In this document: piece by piece, positions 15,571 to 25,188 of the stretch
Layout of the letters: every line of letters starts with the position of its first letter
Numbering within the stretch: position 1 is the stretch's first letter
NCBI GenBank assembly: GCA_017962705.1
Contig: JAGCUV010000020.1
Coordinates: 1 to 52,550 of the forward strand
Direction of reading: 5' to 3'
Length of the DNA: 52,550 nt
DNA from: Bacteroidales bacterium
GTDB lineage: Bacteria; Bacteroidota; Bacteroidia; Bacteroidales; UBA932
Notes under the pieces: generated by a model
The model's input: only the letters and a program-made list of their open reading frames with translations
The model's database searches: none
Told to the model about the DNA's origin: nothing
Translations under genes and position numbers: made by a program

Positions 15571-18243
15571 ATGATGAGAAAACGGATGAAGATACTCGCG
15601 ACTTTTGTGGCGCTGGCGGCGTTGGGGTTGCCGGCGGGGGCGCAGTCGCAGATAGATACGACGATGCGTTCGCACACGATTACCCGGGAACAGATGAACA
15701 AAGGTCTGGTCACGGACGGTCTGGGAGCCCTGAACGGACAGAGCGCCGGCGTGACGATTACTACGGGCGCAGACCGGGGTGCGATGCTCAATGCCGTGCG
15801 CGTGAGGGGTACGACCTCGTTGACGGGCGGCAACAACCCGTTGGTCGTCATCGACGGGGTGACCAGCGACCTGGAGACGCTGGGGACGCTCTATCCGGGC
15901 GATATCGAAAGTTTCACCATCTTGAAGGACGCTTCCGAGACTTCCCAGTACGGATCCCGGGGTGCTTCGGGTGTCATCGTGGTCAACACCGTCAAGGGCA
16001 AGAGCAGCCGTTTCAGCATCAGTTATGATGTGACGGGCGGCGTGGAAGCCATCTACAAGAACCTGCAGATGCTTTCCGCTGACGGCTTCCGGGAATGGAA
16101 CAACAGCCACGGCTACATCTGGCAGGACGGCGGAGCCTCTACCAACTGGGTGGATGTGCCGACCCGCGTGGGCTATATCCAGAAGCATCACCTCGCGCTC
16201 AGCGGGGGCACCGAAGATAGCAACTACCGCGCTTCCATCGCCATTCTGGACCGCAATTCGGTCATCAAGACCAACAACCACCAAAACTACACGGCGAAGG
16301 TGGACCTCAGCCAGAAAGCCTTCGGCGGTGTCGTCCAGTTTGATTTCGGTATGTTCGGCGCCTTGCAGCATATTTCCCAGATGGAAGACTTGCAGCAACT
16401 CTTTTATTCCTCGGCGACCTTCAACCCCACCTTCCCGGCCGGCAAGGTGAACGGGGAATATCCGGGATTGCCGTCTGCCAGCCAGATTGCCAACCCCAGC
16501 GCTTTGCTCGACAAAAAATACGACAACGACAACGCCTCGTTCAACGCGCATCTCAAAGTCGGCATCGATATTTTGAAGTCGTTGAAACTGGACCTTTTCG
16601 CCTCCTACTCTTATTCGACAACCGACAACGCCCATTTCCTGCCCACCTATGTGGCCAGCGGCGGCGAGGCCTATCGCGGCCGGCAGCGGGTGCAGGACCT
16701 GCTGGCCAATCTCAACCTGGAATACAAGCAGGATTTCGGGATTCATCATTTGGAACTGAATGCCTTGGCCGAGATCCAGAAAGGGATCCAGGATGGTTTC
16801 TACAGCACCACGACGGGCTTTACGACCAACGCACTGGGCTATTACTCCCTGCAGGCCGGCTCTTCCCGTCCCTGGGATGGCACCGCATCCTATTATGAGG
16901 ATGTGAAGATGCTTTCCTTTATGTTGGGCGGGACCTATAAAGTCGCTTCCCGCTATATCTTGAACGCCAATGTCCGCGCGGACGCCTCTTCGCTTTTCGG
17001 TGCCAACCATCGCTGGGGCTTCTTCCCTTCCGTTTCCGCGACCTGGGTAGCCTCCAAAGAGCCGTTTCTGAAAAATGTATCCTGGCTGGATGACCTCCGT
17101 CTGAATGTGGGCTACGGTCTTTCCGGTAACCAGGGAGCCTTGAGCGCTTATTACTCCCGGCAGCTGCTGATGCCGACGGAACTTGTTCCCTACGAGGGCG
17201 CGTCAGCCGTATCGATGGGCATCGTGCGCAACGCCAATCCCGACCTCCGCTGGGAGATCCGTTCTTCCGCCAACGTGGATATTTCCTCGGCCTTCTTCAA
17301 GAACCGCTTGATTTTCAACGTGAGTTACTACTATTCTTTGACGAGGGATATGTTGTATGAGTATGAAGTCGGCGTACCGCCTTTCGCCTACAACCGCTTG
17401 ATGGCCAACCTGGGACAAATGTCCAACACGGGCGTGGAAATCGGCCTGGGCGGCGCTCCGCTCCAGACCAAGGACATCGAGCTGAACATCAATATGAACC
17501 TGGCTTGGCAGCAGAACAAACTCATTTCGCTGAGCGGCTACTACCAGGGTGAATACCTTTCCGCCCCCGACATCGCCGGCATCAACTCCCTGACGGGCGC
17601 GGGCTTCCACGGGGGACACAACGACGTGGTTCACCAGATCGTCGGCCAGCCTTTAGGCGTGTATTATCTGCCGCATTGCAAGGGTCTGAGCGATCCGGAT
17701 GAGAAGGGGGAGCGTCATTACGTCATCGAAGATATCAACGGGGACGGCATACTGGATGACGGCGCGGACCGTTATGTGGCGGGGCAGGTGTCTCCGAAAG
17801 TGATGCTCGGCTCCAATATCAGCTTCCGTTACAAGTCCTTCGATATCTCCATGCAGGTGAACGGCGCCTTCGGACACAAGATTTTCAACGGCACCTCGCT
17901 GACCTATATGAACGTGGGGTCCCTCCCTTATTACAATGTCTTGCGACAGGCGGTCAAGGAGAAAATCAACGACCAGCTGGTGACCGACTATTGGCTGGAA
18001 AAAGGAGATTATGTCAATATCGACTACATCACGGTGGGCTGGAACATTCCGCTGGGCAAAGCGCGTTTCATCCGCAACCTGCGTGTCAGCGCGTCCGTCA
18101 ACAATGTCGCGACCTTCACGGCTTATTCCGGCCTGACGCCGATGCTCAACTCTTCGGTCGTCGATTCCACCTTCGGCCTGGATGACAAAATCTCGTTCCC
18201 GGTCTATCGTTCTTATTCCCTCAACGTAAGCATTCAATTCTAA
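15571..18243 (+). CDS. SusC/RagA family TonB-dependent receptor, compact form
   Basis: Outer membrane importer of 890 residues with a Sec signal ending near AGAQ. The plug domain follows at once (VRVRGTTSLTGGNNPLVVIDGV, then ESFTILKDASETSQYGSRGASG), and the barrel ends LNVSIQF, as SusC proteins do. The N-terminal carboxypeptidase-regulatory-like domain and the usual VVVGYG-type segment are missing, so it is shorter than the usual 1,000 or more residues. No in-frame stop or frameshift is seen. Its stop overlaps the SusD start (TAATG), so the pair is translationally coupled. Substrate unknown; no glycoside hydrolase is adjacent on this strand. Confidence 0.9.
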   Translation: MMRKRMKILATFVALAALGLPAGAQSQIDTTMRSHTITREQMNKGLVTDGLGALNGQSAGVTITTGADRGAMLNAVRVRGTTSLTGGNNPLVVIDGVTSDLETLGTLYPGDIESFTILKDASETSQYGSRGASGVIVVNTVKGKSSRFSISYDVTGGVEAIYKNLQMLSADGFREWNNSHGYIWQDGGASTNWVDVPTRVGYIQKHHLALSGGTEDSNYRASIAILDRNSVIKTNNHQNYTAKVDLSQKAFGGVVQFDFGMFGALQHISQMEDLQQLFYSSATFNPTFPAGKVNGEYPGLPSASQIANPSALLDKKYDNDNASFNAHLKVGIDILKSLKLDLFASYSYSTTDNAHFLPTYVASGGEAYRGRQRVQDLLANLNLEYKQDFGIHHLELNALAEIQKGIQDGFYSTTTGFTTNALGYYSLQAGSSRPWDGTASYYEDVKMLSFMLGGTYKVASRYILNANVRADASSLFGANHRWGFFPSVSATWVASKEPFLKNVSWLDDLRLNVGYGLSGNQGALSAYYSRQLLMPTELVPYEGASAVSMGIVRNANPDLRWEIRSSANVDISSAFFKNRLIFNVSYYYSLTRDMLYEYEVGVPPFAYNRLMANLGQMSNTGVEIGLGGAPLQTKDIELNINMNLAWQQNKLISLSGYYQGEYLSAPDIAGINSLTGAGFHGGHNDVVHQIVGQPLGVYYLPHCKGLSDPDEKGERHYVIEDINGDGILDDGADRYVAGQVSPKVMLGSNISFRYKSFDISMQVNGAFGHKIFNGTSLTYMNVGSLPYYNVLRQAVKEKINDQLVTDYWLEKGDYVNIDYITVGWNIPLGKARFIRNLRVSASVNNVATFTAYSGLTPMLNSSVVDSTFGLDDKISFPVYRSYSLNVSIQF

Positions 18244-19865
18244 TGATCATTATTCAGCATATTCCTTTCAAACGGACGGCGACCCTGCTTTTGCTGTCCC
18301 TGACGGTCGTATCCTGTCATTTCCTGGATGAAAACCCCAAGGATCAATTGGACGAATCCGAGTTGATCAAGGATGCCAAAAGCTTTTATCTGGCGACGCT
18401 GGGAGACCTCTACGCCCATTTCGGTTCAGATGAAAACGGCAATGGCATTATGGGCACCGGTCGGGGCATCTATGATCTGCAGACCATCACGAGCGACGAG
18501 GCCATCATTCCGATTCGCGGAGCGGACTGGAACGACGGCGGGCTGTGGGCGCGTCTGTACGGCCATTCCTGGGAAGATGGGGAAGAGCCCATCAAAAATG
18601 CCTGGAACTATCTTTTCCAGATGATTGTCAAGTCCAATACGGCGCTGTACCTGGTGGAGCGTTATTCCTCCTATATGACAGAAGAGGAGAAACTCGGCCT
18701 CAACGCGGAATTGCGGGCCATCCGGGCGTTTATGTATTACTATCTCCTGGATTTGTATGCCCGCGTGCCACTGGTCACGGAGCCCGATGTCCCGCTGTCG
18801 AAAGTGGAGCAGGAGGACCGGAGCGTGGTCTTTGATTTTGTGGTGAGCGAACTGGAGGCGGTCCGTCCGTTGCTGCCGCTGGAACGCAGCAATTATCTGG
18901 GCGCCTGGTACGGGCGTATCACCCGTCCCGTGGTCTATTGCCTGCTGGCCAAGTTGTATCTGAACGCGGATGTGTATATGGATGACGACTGGACGGACGG
19001 CGTCCGCGCGCTTCATCCCGAATACTACCAAAAATGTATCGATTATTGCGATTCTTTCAGTAGGTTCCCCGAAGGAGACTATCATTTGTCCGCCTCGTAC
19101 GCGGAGAATTTCTCTACGACCAACGAGCGTTCCCACGAGAACATCCTGACCATTCCGATGGATCCGGACCGCTATGCGTCGCAGTTCTTGTATATTTTCC
19201 GTTCCTTGCATTACGACCACGCCGCCGCCCTGGGAATGAGTGGGGAGAATGGCCCTTGCGCGACGCTGGAGTTGCTGGATGCCCATCATTTCGGTCAGGA
19301 TGACGAGGACCCGCGTTTCAGAATGAACTTCTGGGGCGGTGCTGTGGTGGATAAGAACGGCAAGCCGGTCTACCTGAACCCAACGACCCCGCTGGTGTAC
19401 AAACCTCGCTCCGTAGCTTTGAATTTGACCGGCAATGTGGATGAGAAAGTGGCGGGCGCCCGGATGAAAAAATATGAATACGACCCCAACTGCACGACCG
19501 ACGGCAAATGCGTGCACAATGACTTGGTCGTGTTCCGTTATGCGGATGTGGTGCTGATGAAGGCCGAGGCGATGCTTCGTTCCGGTCAAGATGCGTTGGC
19601 GCTGGTCAATAGGGTGCGTGAGCGGGTGAACGCGCCCGCTTTGACGACGGTCGCTTTGGACGATATCCTTCGGGAGCGGATGCTGGAACTGTGCTGGGAG
19701 GGTCATCGCCGCCAGGATATGGTCCGATTCGGGGTGTTTGGCGACGCCCGGACTTCTCGTCCGCAATTGCCGGGTGAAGAGAACGGCTACACCACGGTCT
19801 TTCCCATCCCTGCCGATGCCATCGCAGTCAACCACAATCTTAAGCAAAATAAGGGGTATGAGTAG
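18243..19865 (+). CDS. SusD/RagB family surface lipoprotein
   Basis: Nutrient-binding lipoprotein of 540 residues that caps the SusC channel. Signal with lipobox TVVSC (Cys25), then FLDENPKDQLDES, the typical SusD N-terminus. TPR-like helices follow (AELRAIRAFMYYYLLDLYARVPLVTEP), and the C-terminal RERMLELCWEGHRRQDMVRFG motif matches the SusD C-terminal domain. The start overlaps the susC stop, and the stop overlaps the nnrD start. Confidence 0.92.
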   Translation: MIIIQHIPFKRTATLLLLSLTVVSCHFLDENPKDQLDESELIKDAKSFYLATLGDLYAHFGSDENGNGIMGTGRGIYDLQTITSDEAIIPIRGADWNDGGLWARLYGHSWEDGEEPIKNAWNYLFQMIVKSNTALYLVERYSSYMTEEEKLGLNAELRAIRAFMYYYLLDLYARVPLVTEPDVPLSKVEQEDRSVVFDFVVSELEAVRPLLPLERSNYLGAWYGRITRPVVYCLLAKLYLNADVYMDDDWTDGVRALHPEYYQKCIDYCDSFSRFPEGDYHLSASYAENFSTTNERSHENILTIPMDPDRYASQFLYIFRSLHYDHAAALGMSGENGPCATLELLDAHHFGQDDEDPRFRMNFWGGAVVDKNGKPVYLNPTTPLVYKPRSVALNLTGNVDEKVAGARMKKYEYDPNCTTDGKCVHNDLVVFRYADVVLMKAEAMLRSGQDALALVNRVRERVNAPALTTVALDDILRERMLELCWEGHRRQDMVRFGVFGDARTSRPQLPGEENGYTTVFPIPADAIAVNHNLKQNKGYE

Positions 19866-20766
19866 GGATACTTGCGTGGAGAAGGCGGGGCTCAAGGGTG
19901 AGGCAGGTCCTTTCGCCGGGCGGCTGTTGCCGCGGGCGGAGGACGGACACAAGGGCGATTTCGGCCGTCTGCTGGTGGTGTCCGGGTCTCAGCGGATGCC
20001 GGGCGCCGCTTTGCTGGCGACGGGTGCGGCCCTGCGTTCCGGATGCGGACTGGTGACCCTTCATTCGACCGAAAGGGCGCTGCAGGCGGCCGTAACCGCT
20101 TATCCTTCCGCCAAACTCTCCGAAGACCCTATGGAATATGTAAGCGAGGCGCCGGCCATCGAAGAATACGACGCCATTGCGGTCGGTCCTGGACTGGGAC
20201 AAGAAGCGGAGACCCAATCCGCTCTGTCGGATTTGATCTGGATGGTCCGAGACTGGAATGATATTTTTCCCGAAAAACAGAAAAAACTGTTGCTGGACGC
20301 AGACGCCCTGAATTATTTGGCTCGTCATCCTGACATGCTATCCATTCTCCCGCGCGAGACCGTTCTGACCCCGCACGCGGGCGAACTGGGACGGCTGCTG
20401 GACATGGAGCCGGCTTTGATTTCAGAGGAAGACATCATTGATTTTTGCCAAAAGACATCTTGCGTCCTGGTCAGAAAAGGGCCTCATACCCGCATTTATA
20501 CTTCTGCCGGATGCTGCTTTGTCAACGATACGGGCAATGCGGGACTGGCCAAGGGAGGCAGCGGCGATGTGCTGACCGGACTCGTCGGCGGGCTGCTTGC
20601 CAGGGGCTACGACACGCTGACGGCTGCCCAACTGGGCGTCTGGATTCACGGGGCCGCCGCCGATTACCTCACACAGGAGCGTACGGCGGAAGCCTGGGAT
20701 GCCGGCGACCTCCTCGCCCATCTGTGGGTGGGATTCAAACGGTTACTTCTTCCAACTGTGTTTTAG
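19858..20766 (+). CDS. nnrD: ADP-dependent (S)-NAD(P)H-hydrate dehydratase
   Basis: Protein of 302 residues that repairs hydrated NAD(P)H. Motifs of the YjeF C-terminal/CARKD kinase-like fold are clear: GDFGRLLVVSGS, LLLDADALNYL, VLTPHAGELGRLL, and the nucleotide-binding NAGLAKGGSGDVLTG. Many bacteria have an NnrE epimerase domain fused in front; it is absent here. The ATG at 19858 overlaps the SusD stop (19863-19865), so translation is coupled to SusD, an unexpected partner for a cytoplasmic repair enzyme. Its 3' end overlaps the convergent phosphoesterase by 24 bp. Confidence 0.88.
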   Translation: MSRDTCVEKAGLKGEAGPFAGRLLPRAEDGHKGDFGRLLVVSGSQRMPGAALLATGAALRSGCGLVTLHSTERALQAAVTAYPSAKLSEDPMEYVSEAPAIEEYDAIAVGPGLGQEAETQSALSDLIWMVRDWNDIFPEKQKKLLLDADALNYLARHPDMLSILPRETVLTPHAGELGRLLDMEPALISEEDIIDFCQKTSCVLVRKGPHTRIYTSAGCCFVNDTGNAGLAKGGSGDVLTGLVGGLLARGYDTLTAAQLGVWIHGAAADYLTQERTAEAWDAGDLLAHLWVGFKRLLLPTVF

Positions 20767-21912
20767 CTGGCCTTGCTGGTCGTAGGTGTTGATCTCGATG
20801 CCTGAGGCGGTGACGACTACGTCCATCCGTTCGGTGTTGCTGTTGACAACGATGGGGTATCCGACGCCGTCCACCCCGGCTTCCCGGGCGATGTAATCGT
20901 GGTAATGGGCGCTGAGCATCACATCAATGCCCGCTTCGGCGAGAAGTGGCATAAAGTTCTTGGCCATCCATTGTTCCCCGTACCACGCGCCTTTTCTGGG
21001 GAAGGTGGGGACGTGAATCAGGCAGATTTTGATGGGGGCGCTGGTAAAGGAAGGGTCTTTCACGGCTTTTTTCAACCACTCCAATTCCTGAGCGCGGTAG
21101 TTGTCGTAATCGGCCAGACCACTGTATTCACAATGGTCGTCCGGCTTGTCCTCTCCGCCGTCCAGCACGATGAAGGCGGCCGGCCCCTGACGGAAACTGT
21201 AATAGAATTCGCCCGTCGAGGTAGGATACAGGTCATAGACTTTGTTGGCGTCCCGTCCGCGTCCTTCGTGGTTGCCCCGCACAAAAATGAGCGGAATGCG
21301 GGCCGCCTGCTCGGCGATGGGGGCGAAACTATGCTTGATGACCGTGTCGATGGAAACGGCATAGGAGACGATGTCGCCGTTCAACACCAGAAAATCGGTC
21401 TTGGCGGGGTCGATGGGCGAAGCCAGCGCGGTGAAGCGCTTGTCGTTGAAATGGATGTCGTTGATAATGGAGAAACGGCAGGTATCGGCGCGGCTGTCCA
21501 GCGTTCGGATGGAATAAGGGCGCTGTCCTTTCTTCACGTTCCCGAACACCCGGCGTTCCGGTCCGTAGACGCTGCGGTAGGCGTTTTGGTCATCCTTGAC
21601 CACCTTCCCGACGATGCGGTAGCGGTAGTTCGTGCCCGGCTGCAGCCCGTCGATGCGCACGCGGTGGAAAGTCCCGGTGACGCGCTTGCCGAAGCGGCTT
21701 TCATAATAGCGGGGACGGGAGCAGGTCTCGAAAGAAGTCCCGTCTTCGGGGGCAATCTCCACATAATCCAGAGAAGGCTCCTGGCCAATCCAAATCACCG
21801 TAAACCCGGTTTCGGACACATTGTGCACCCAGGGACCGTACAAGATGTTCCCTGCATCGGCAGCGAAAAGGGTTCCCATCAGCAAGGAAAACAGGAGGAT
21901 GATTTTCTTCAT
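20743..21912 (-). CDS. Secreted metallophosphoesterase with N-terminal fibronectin-like domain
   Basis: Protein of 389 residues with a signal peptide. Residues about 22-130 form a purple-acid-phosphatase-type N-domain (ILYGPWVHNVSETGFTVIW, then LQPGTNYRYRIVG). The calcineurin-like catalytic domain follows with NDIHFND, LNGDIV, RGNHEGRG, LIHVPTFP and SAHYHD as metal ligands. Last gene of the large minus-strand PUL, 41 nt after GH2, and it has its own -7 box (21941-21948). The role in the PUL may be phosphate release from the substrate (inference). Confidence 0.85.
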   Translation of the reverse strand: MKKIILLFSLLMGTLFAADAGNILYGPWVHNVSETGFTVIWIGQEPSLDYVEIAPEDGTSFETCSRPRYYESRFGKRVTGTFHRVRIDGLQPGTNYRYRIVGKVVKDDQNAYRSVYGPERRVFGNVKKGQRPYSIRTLDSRADTCRFSIINDIHFNDKRFTALASPIDPAKTDFLVLNGDIVSYAVSIDTVIKHSFAPIAEQAARIPLIFVRGNHEGRGRDANKVYDLYPTSTGEFYYSFRQGPAAFIVLDGGEDKPDDHCEYSGLADYDNYRAQELEWLKKAVKDPSFTSAPIKICLIHVPTFPRKGAWYGEQWMAKNFMPLLAEAGIDVMLSAHYHDYIAREAGVDGVGYPIVVNSNTERMDVVVTASGIEINTYDQQGQLKHSWKK

Positions 21913-21940
21913 GGCAGTTCCTTTCTATTCAGTCGTTCGG

Positions 21941-21948
21941 CAAAGATA
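21941..21948 (-). promoter_or_regulatory. -7 box before the distal phosphoesterase
   Basis: TATCTTTG on the minus strand in the 41-nt gap between the GH2 stop and this gene, about 28 nt before its ATG. No -33 match; a weak or conditional internal promoter. Confidence 0.4.
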
Positions 21949-21953
21949 AATAA

Positions 21954-23747
21954 TCAATCCCGATTTTCGTAATATTTTTTGAGCACGAAAAAGGCCTTCT
22001 TGCGGTTTCCGCGTTCGTCGATGAGGCCCTTCCGGTTGAATTCGTCCTGGATGCCGACCAAGGTCCGTTTGGGGGAACGGAAATCTTTCAGGCACCAGGG
22101 GCTGATACCGGCCAGACCGGGCATCTTGCTCATCATTTCGATATTCTTTTGATAGAGCCACTCCAAGTATTCCTCGGTGAAGAGTTCGCCGGATGCTCCG
22201 TGGTTGCCGTAGAGCGCGCCGCCGCCGAATTCGCTCACGACGACCGGCTTGCCGCCGGGAATGTGCCAGACGACGGTGTCGCAGTTGGCGGGCGTACCGT
22301 CATACCATCCCACATATTGGTTGAAACTGATGAGGTCGGTCAGGGAAATGAGTTCGTCCTCGACGTAATAATCAATCTTGTTGGTCGTCTTTTTCTCCAG
22401 CGCGGCGCTCACCAGGCGGGAACCGTCTTCCTCCCGGACCTTCGCAATCAGCCGGCCCAGGAAAGAGAGCCGCTCCGGGGTGCGGGGCGTCTCGTTGGCC
22501 ACGGACCAGATGATGGTGGCGGCTCGGTTGTAGTCGCGATGAATCATCGTGAGCAACTGTTCCTCCGCATTGGCGTAGGTGTCTTCCGATGCCCAGTCGA
22601 TGTTCCAGTAGCAGGGGATTTCCTCCCAAAGCAAAAAGCCCATTTCCTCTGCCAGCCGCACCATTTGTTCGCTGTGGGGGTAGTGGGCGAGACGCAGGAA
22701 GTTGCAGCCCAGGTCGCGGGCGGCTTCCAGCAGGCCTTTCACATCTTCTTCATTGCGGCAACGTCCGGGATTCTCGCCGATGTTCTCATCGTGTACGGCG
22801 ACTCCTTTGAGGAAGATGGGCTGGTCGTTGAGCAGAATCTGTTCGCCTTCCACCCGCACCGTTCGGAATCCGATCCGGTCCCGTACGCAATCCTGGTCCG
22901 TGCGCACCACCACCTCGTAGCGTTTGGGGTGGGCGGGGGACCAGCGCTGGGGTTTGGCCTTCATTTGGAAATGTGCCACTCCGTCCTCTCCGCTGCACAC
23001 TTTCTTCTTGATGCGGAGCTCGGGAATCTCCAGCGTGACGCAGCCCTTGCCTCCGTCCAGCCGGACGGTCGCCTCTATCTGCTTGCCGTCGAATTGGACG
23101 CGGAAATCGCGGATGAAGACTTCGGGAACGCTCACCAGCAGCACGTCCCGGGTGAGTCCGCCGTAGTTCCACCAGTCGAAGTTGACCGCCGGCACCTCCG
23201 AGGCGCCCCGGGTGTTGTCCACGTGGACGACCAGGCTGTTTTCTCCCTCCCGCAGGGCGTCAGTCACCTCATACCAGAAAGGGGTGAAACCGCCTTTGTG
23301 GGTGCCCAGGACTTCATTGTTCAAACCTACGATGCTGCTGTAGGAGGCGGCTCCGAAATAGAGGAACCAGCGCTGGCCGGGCGTTTTCCGGAAAGGAATG
23401 GTCCGTTGGTACCACACGCTTCCTTCATAATAATAAAGTTTGTCGGACTGCGTGTTCCAGTCGCCGGGCACTTGCAGGATAGGGGACCGGTCGAAATCGT
23501 ATTCGACGAGCTTGGTCTTGTTCTGGTAGAAATGCCGGTCGGCAAAATAGCGTTTGGACGGCTTCAGCGGGGTCATGTGGTATTTGTACAGCCCGGTGTT
23601 CATCGGGTCGACGATATAGTGCCATTCCCCGGAGAGGGATTGTGTCTGCCGTCCCTCGTACAGGTTCAAGGCCGGGGACGCGCCCCAAGCGCCCAACGCG
23701 CCCAGGCATCCGCCCGCGATGGCCGCCAACAGGAACAATTTCTTCAT
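21954..23747 (-). CDS. Glycoside hydrolase family 2 enzyme
   Basis: Exported protein of 597 residues. It has the three-domain GH2 layout: a jelly-roll sugar-binding domain (VPGDWNTQSDKLYYYEGSVW), an Ig-like domain (NYGGLTRDVLLVSVPEVFI), then the TIM barrel (FLKGVAVHDEN, FLRLAHYPHSEQM). Acid/base Glu419 in WSVANE and nucleophile Glu506 in VVSEFGG are both present. The family covers beta-galactosidases, beta-glucuronidases and beta-mannosidases; the overall look is nearer beta-glucuronidase/galactosidase, but specificity is not decided. The ATG at 23747 lies just after the GH39-like stop, so the two are coupled. Confidence 0.88.
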   Translation of the reverse strand: MKKLFLLAAIAGGCLGALGAWGASPALNLYEGRQTQSLSGEWHYIVDPMNTGLYKYHMTPLKPSKRYFADRHFYQNKTKLVEYDFDRSPILQVPGDWNTQSDKLYYYEGSVWYQRTIPFRKTPGQRWFLYFGAASYSSIVGLNNEVLGTHKGGFTPFWYEVTDALREGENSLVVHVDNTRGASEVPAVNFDWWNYGGLTRDVLLVSVPEVFIRDFRVQFDGKQIEATVRLDGGKGCVTLEIPELRIKKKVCSGEDGVAHFQMKAKPQRWSPAHPKRYEVVVRTDQDCVRDRIGFRTVRVEGEQILLNDQPIFLKGVAVHDENIGENPGRCRNEEDVKGLLEAARDLGCNFLRLAHYPHSEQMVRLAEEMGFLLWEEIPCYWNIDWASEDTYANAEEQLLTMIHRDYNRAATIIWSVANETPRTPERLSFLGRLIAKVREEDGSRLVSAALEKKTTNKIDYYVEDELISLTDLISFNQYVGWYDGTPANCDTVVWHIPGGKPVVVSEFGGGALYGNHGASGELFTEEYLEWLYQKNIEMMSKMPGLAGISPWCLKDFRSPKRTLVGIQDEFNRKGLIDERGNRKKAFFVLKKYYENRD

Positions 23748-23748
23748 A

Positions 23749-25188
23749 CTATTCAAATTCAACCAAAACAATCGAATTGTTCAGCAAATCAATATCGACG
23801 GTCCCATCCTCGTTGGGGAAGAGGGGGAATTCGGTGTAGAGGCGCGATGCGTCGGTGATGTGATAGAATCCTTTGTTGATGCGTCCGCCGGCGAGGGAGA
23901 CTTTCACCGTCTCGACGTTGCAGGCGTTGTTGTCCCCGTCGTAGCGCGTCATGAAAATGGTGGTCTTGCCATTATTGGAAGCGGCGACGGCATACACGTC
24001 GTCCTCTTCGCTCAGGCGGCAGGCGCAGGCGTTTCCACGCAACTTGTTCCAGGCATAGAAGGTGTAGAAGGTCGGCTGGCGCTCCATCGTCTGGATGTCG
24101 TAGAAACCGCTGTAGGAGGTGTCCGGTCGATAGTCGTAGTACATCAGCATATCCACCGGGGCGTAGTGCATCGTCGCCATCACGGCGCCGGCGAAGGCCG
24201 CGCCTTTGAGCCCTCTGCGGCTCTCCCGGTTGTAGTTTTCATAGGAAGAACCCTTGCCGGGATTCTTGAAACGACGGTAGTTCCACTCGTTGAGGATGAG
24301 TTCGGCGTCGCTGTAGCCATATTCTTTCATCCATCCCCGGATCAGGTCGGCCTCCATCCGGAAAACTTCGGGCTCGGCGCCGTACTTGTGCCAGGAAATG
24401 AAGTCGATGGGGACCTTGTTGTCCCGCATATAGGCGAAAAATTCGGGAAAATAGGTCTTCGTTCCCTGGATGCGGCAGTAGGAGGGACCGCCGATTTTCA
24501 AGTGGGGGAATTTCTCTTTCAAATGTTTGGCGGCCACCGCATACATCTTGTGGAATTCCTCGATGGGGGCTCCCCAGGTGCGCGGTTCGGTCTTCCAGCG
24601 GCCGGAGTTCTGGTCAAGGTCGGCCTCGTTCCAGATTTCCCAATAGCGGATGTTGTAGTGGAAACCGTCGGCCCAGCCCTCGTTGTAGTGCCGGATGATG
24701 TGCTCGCAGATCTTGGCCCATTTCAGGTAGTCCTTGGGCGGGTAGATGTTGTATTTGGCCGCCGTCTGGTTCTCGATGCTCTGCCCAAGCCGGTAGAAGG
24801 GTTCGCAGCCCGCGTCAATCATATTCTTGATGTACAGGTCCGTCTCCCGGAAATCATAGGAAGCCGGATCGTTGACATTCTTGCTGAAATCCCGGAAGAT
24901 GCAGGAGACGTCCACCGTGTTGATACCGTAGGTGAGGGCGGCGTCGTGGGTGCGGGCGAAAGGAATGTTGAGGATTTTGAAATCCAACATTTCCATCTCC
25001 ATTCCCTCTTCCGGTCCGTTGTTGACCGCGTTCATCGGCCGGATGGGACCGAGAACGGTGGCGGTGTCCACCACCAGGTCCACGAATTTCTGGGTGACGT
25101 TCGGTTGAATCTGTTCCGGTTGCTGCGCCCGGACAAACAGCGGGGCCAGCAACATAATGATCATCAGGGAAATGCTTCTACTCTTCAT
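23749..25188 (-). CDS. GH39-like clan A glycoside hydrolase
   Basis: Exported protein of 479 residues with a signal peptide. The TIM barrel carries the acid/base Glu188 in WEIWNEAD and the nucleophile Glu301 in LILNEWNYRR. DFISWHKYG and YYDYRPDTSYSGFYD lie in the expected places, and a C-terminal beta-sandwich follows. These features resemble beta-xylosidase/alpha-L-iduronidase family GH39 and related clan A families. The substrate cannot be set from sequence alone. It overlaps the GH27 gene by 11 bp. Confidence 0.8.
   Translation of the reverse strand: MKSRSISLMIIMLLAPLFVRAQQPEQIQPNVTQKFVDLVVDTATVLGPIRPMNAVNNGPEEGMEMEMLDFKILNIPFARTHDAALTYGINTVDVSCIFRDFSKNVNDPASYDFRETDLYIKNMIDAGCEPFYRLGQSIENQTAAKYNIYPPKDYLKWAKICEHIIRHYNEGWADGFHYNIRYWEIWNEADLDQNSGRWKTEPRTWGAPIEEFHKMYAVAAKHLKEKFPHLKIGGPSYCRIQGTKTYFPEFFAYMRDNKVPIDFISWHKYGAEPEVFRMEADLIRGWMKEYGYSDAELILNEWNYRRFKNPGKGSSYENYNRESRRGLKGAAFAGAVMATMHYAPVDMLMYYDYRPDTSYSGFYDIQTMERQPTFYTFYAWNKLRGNACACRLSEEDDVYAVAASNNGKTTIFMTRYDGDNNACNVETVKVSLAGGRINKGFYHITDASRLYTEFPLFPNEDGTVDIDLLNNSIVLVEFE

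Noticed and set aside
18426..19952. Minus-strand open frame of about 500 codons opposite SusD
   Set aside because: Antisense shadow; the plus strand holds a clear SusD lipoprotein coupled to its neighbours.
22149..23858. Plus-strand open frame opposite the GH2 gene
   Set aside because: Antisense to an intact GH2 enzyme with both catalytic Glu residues; no domain recognised.
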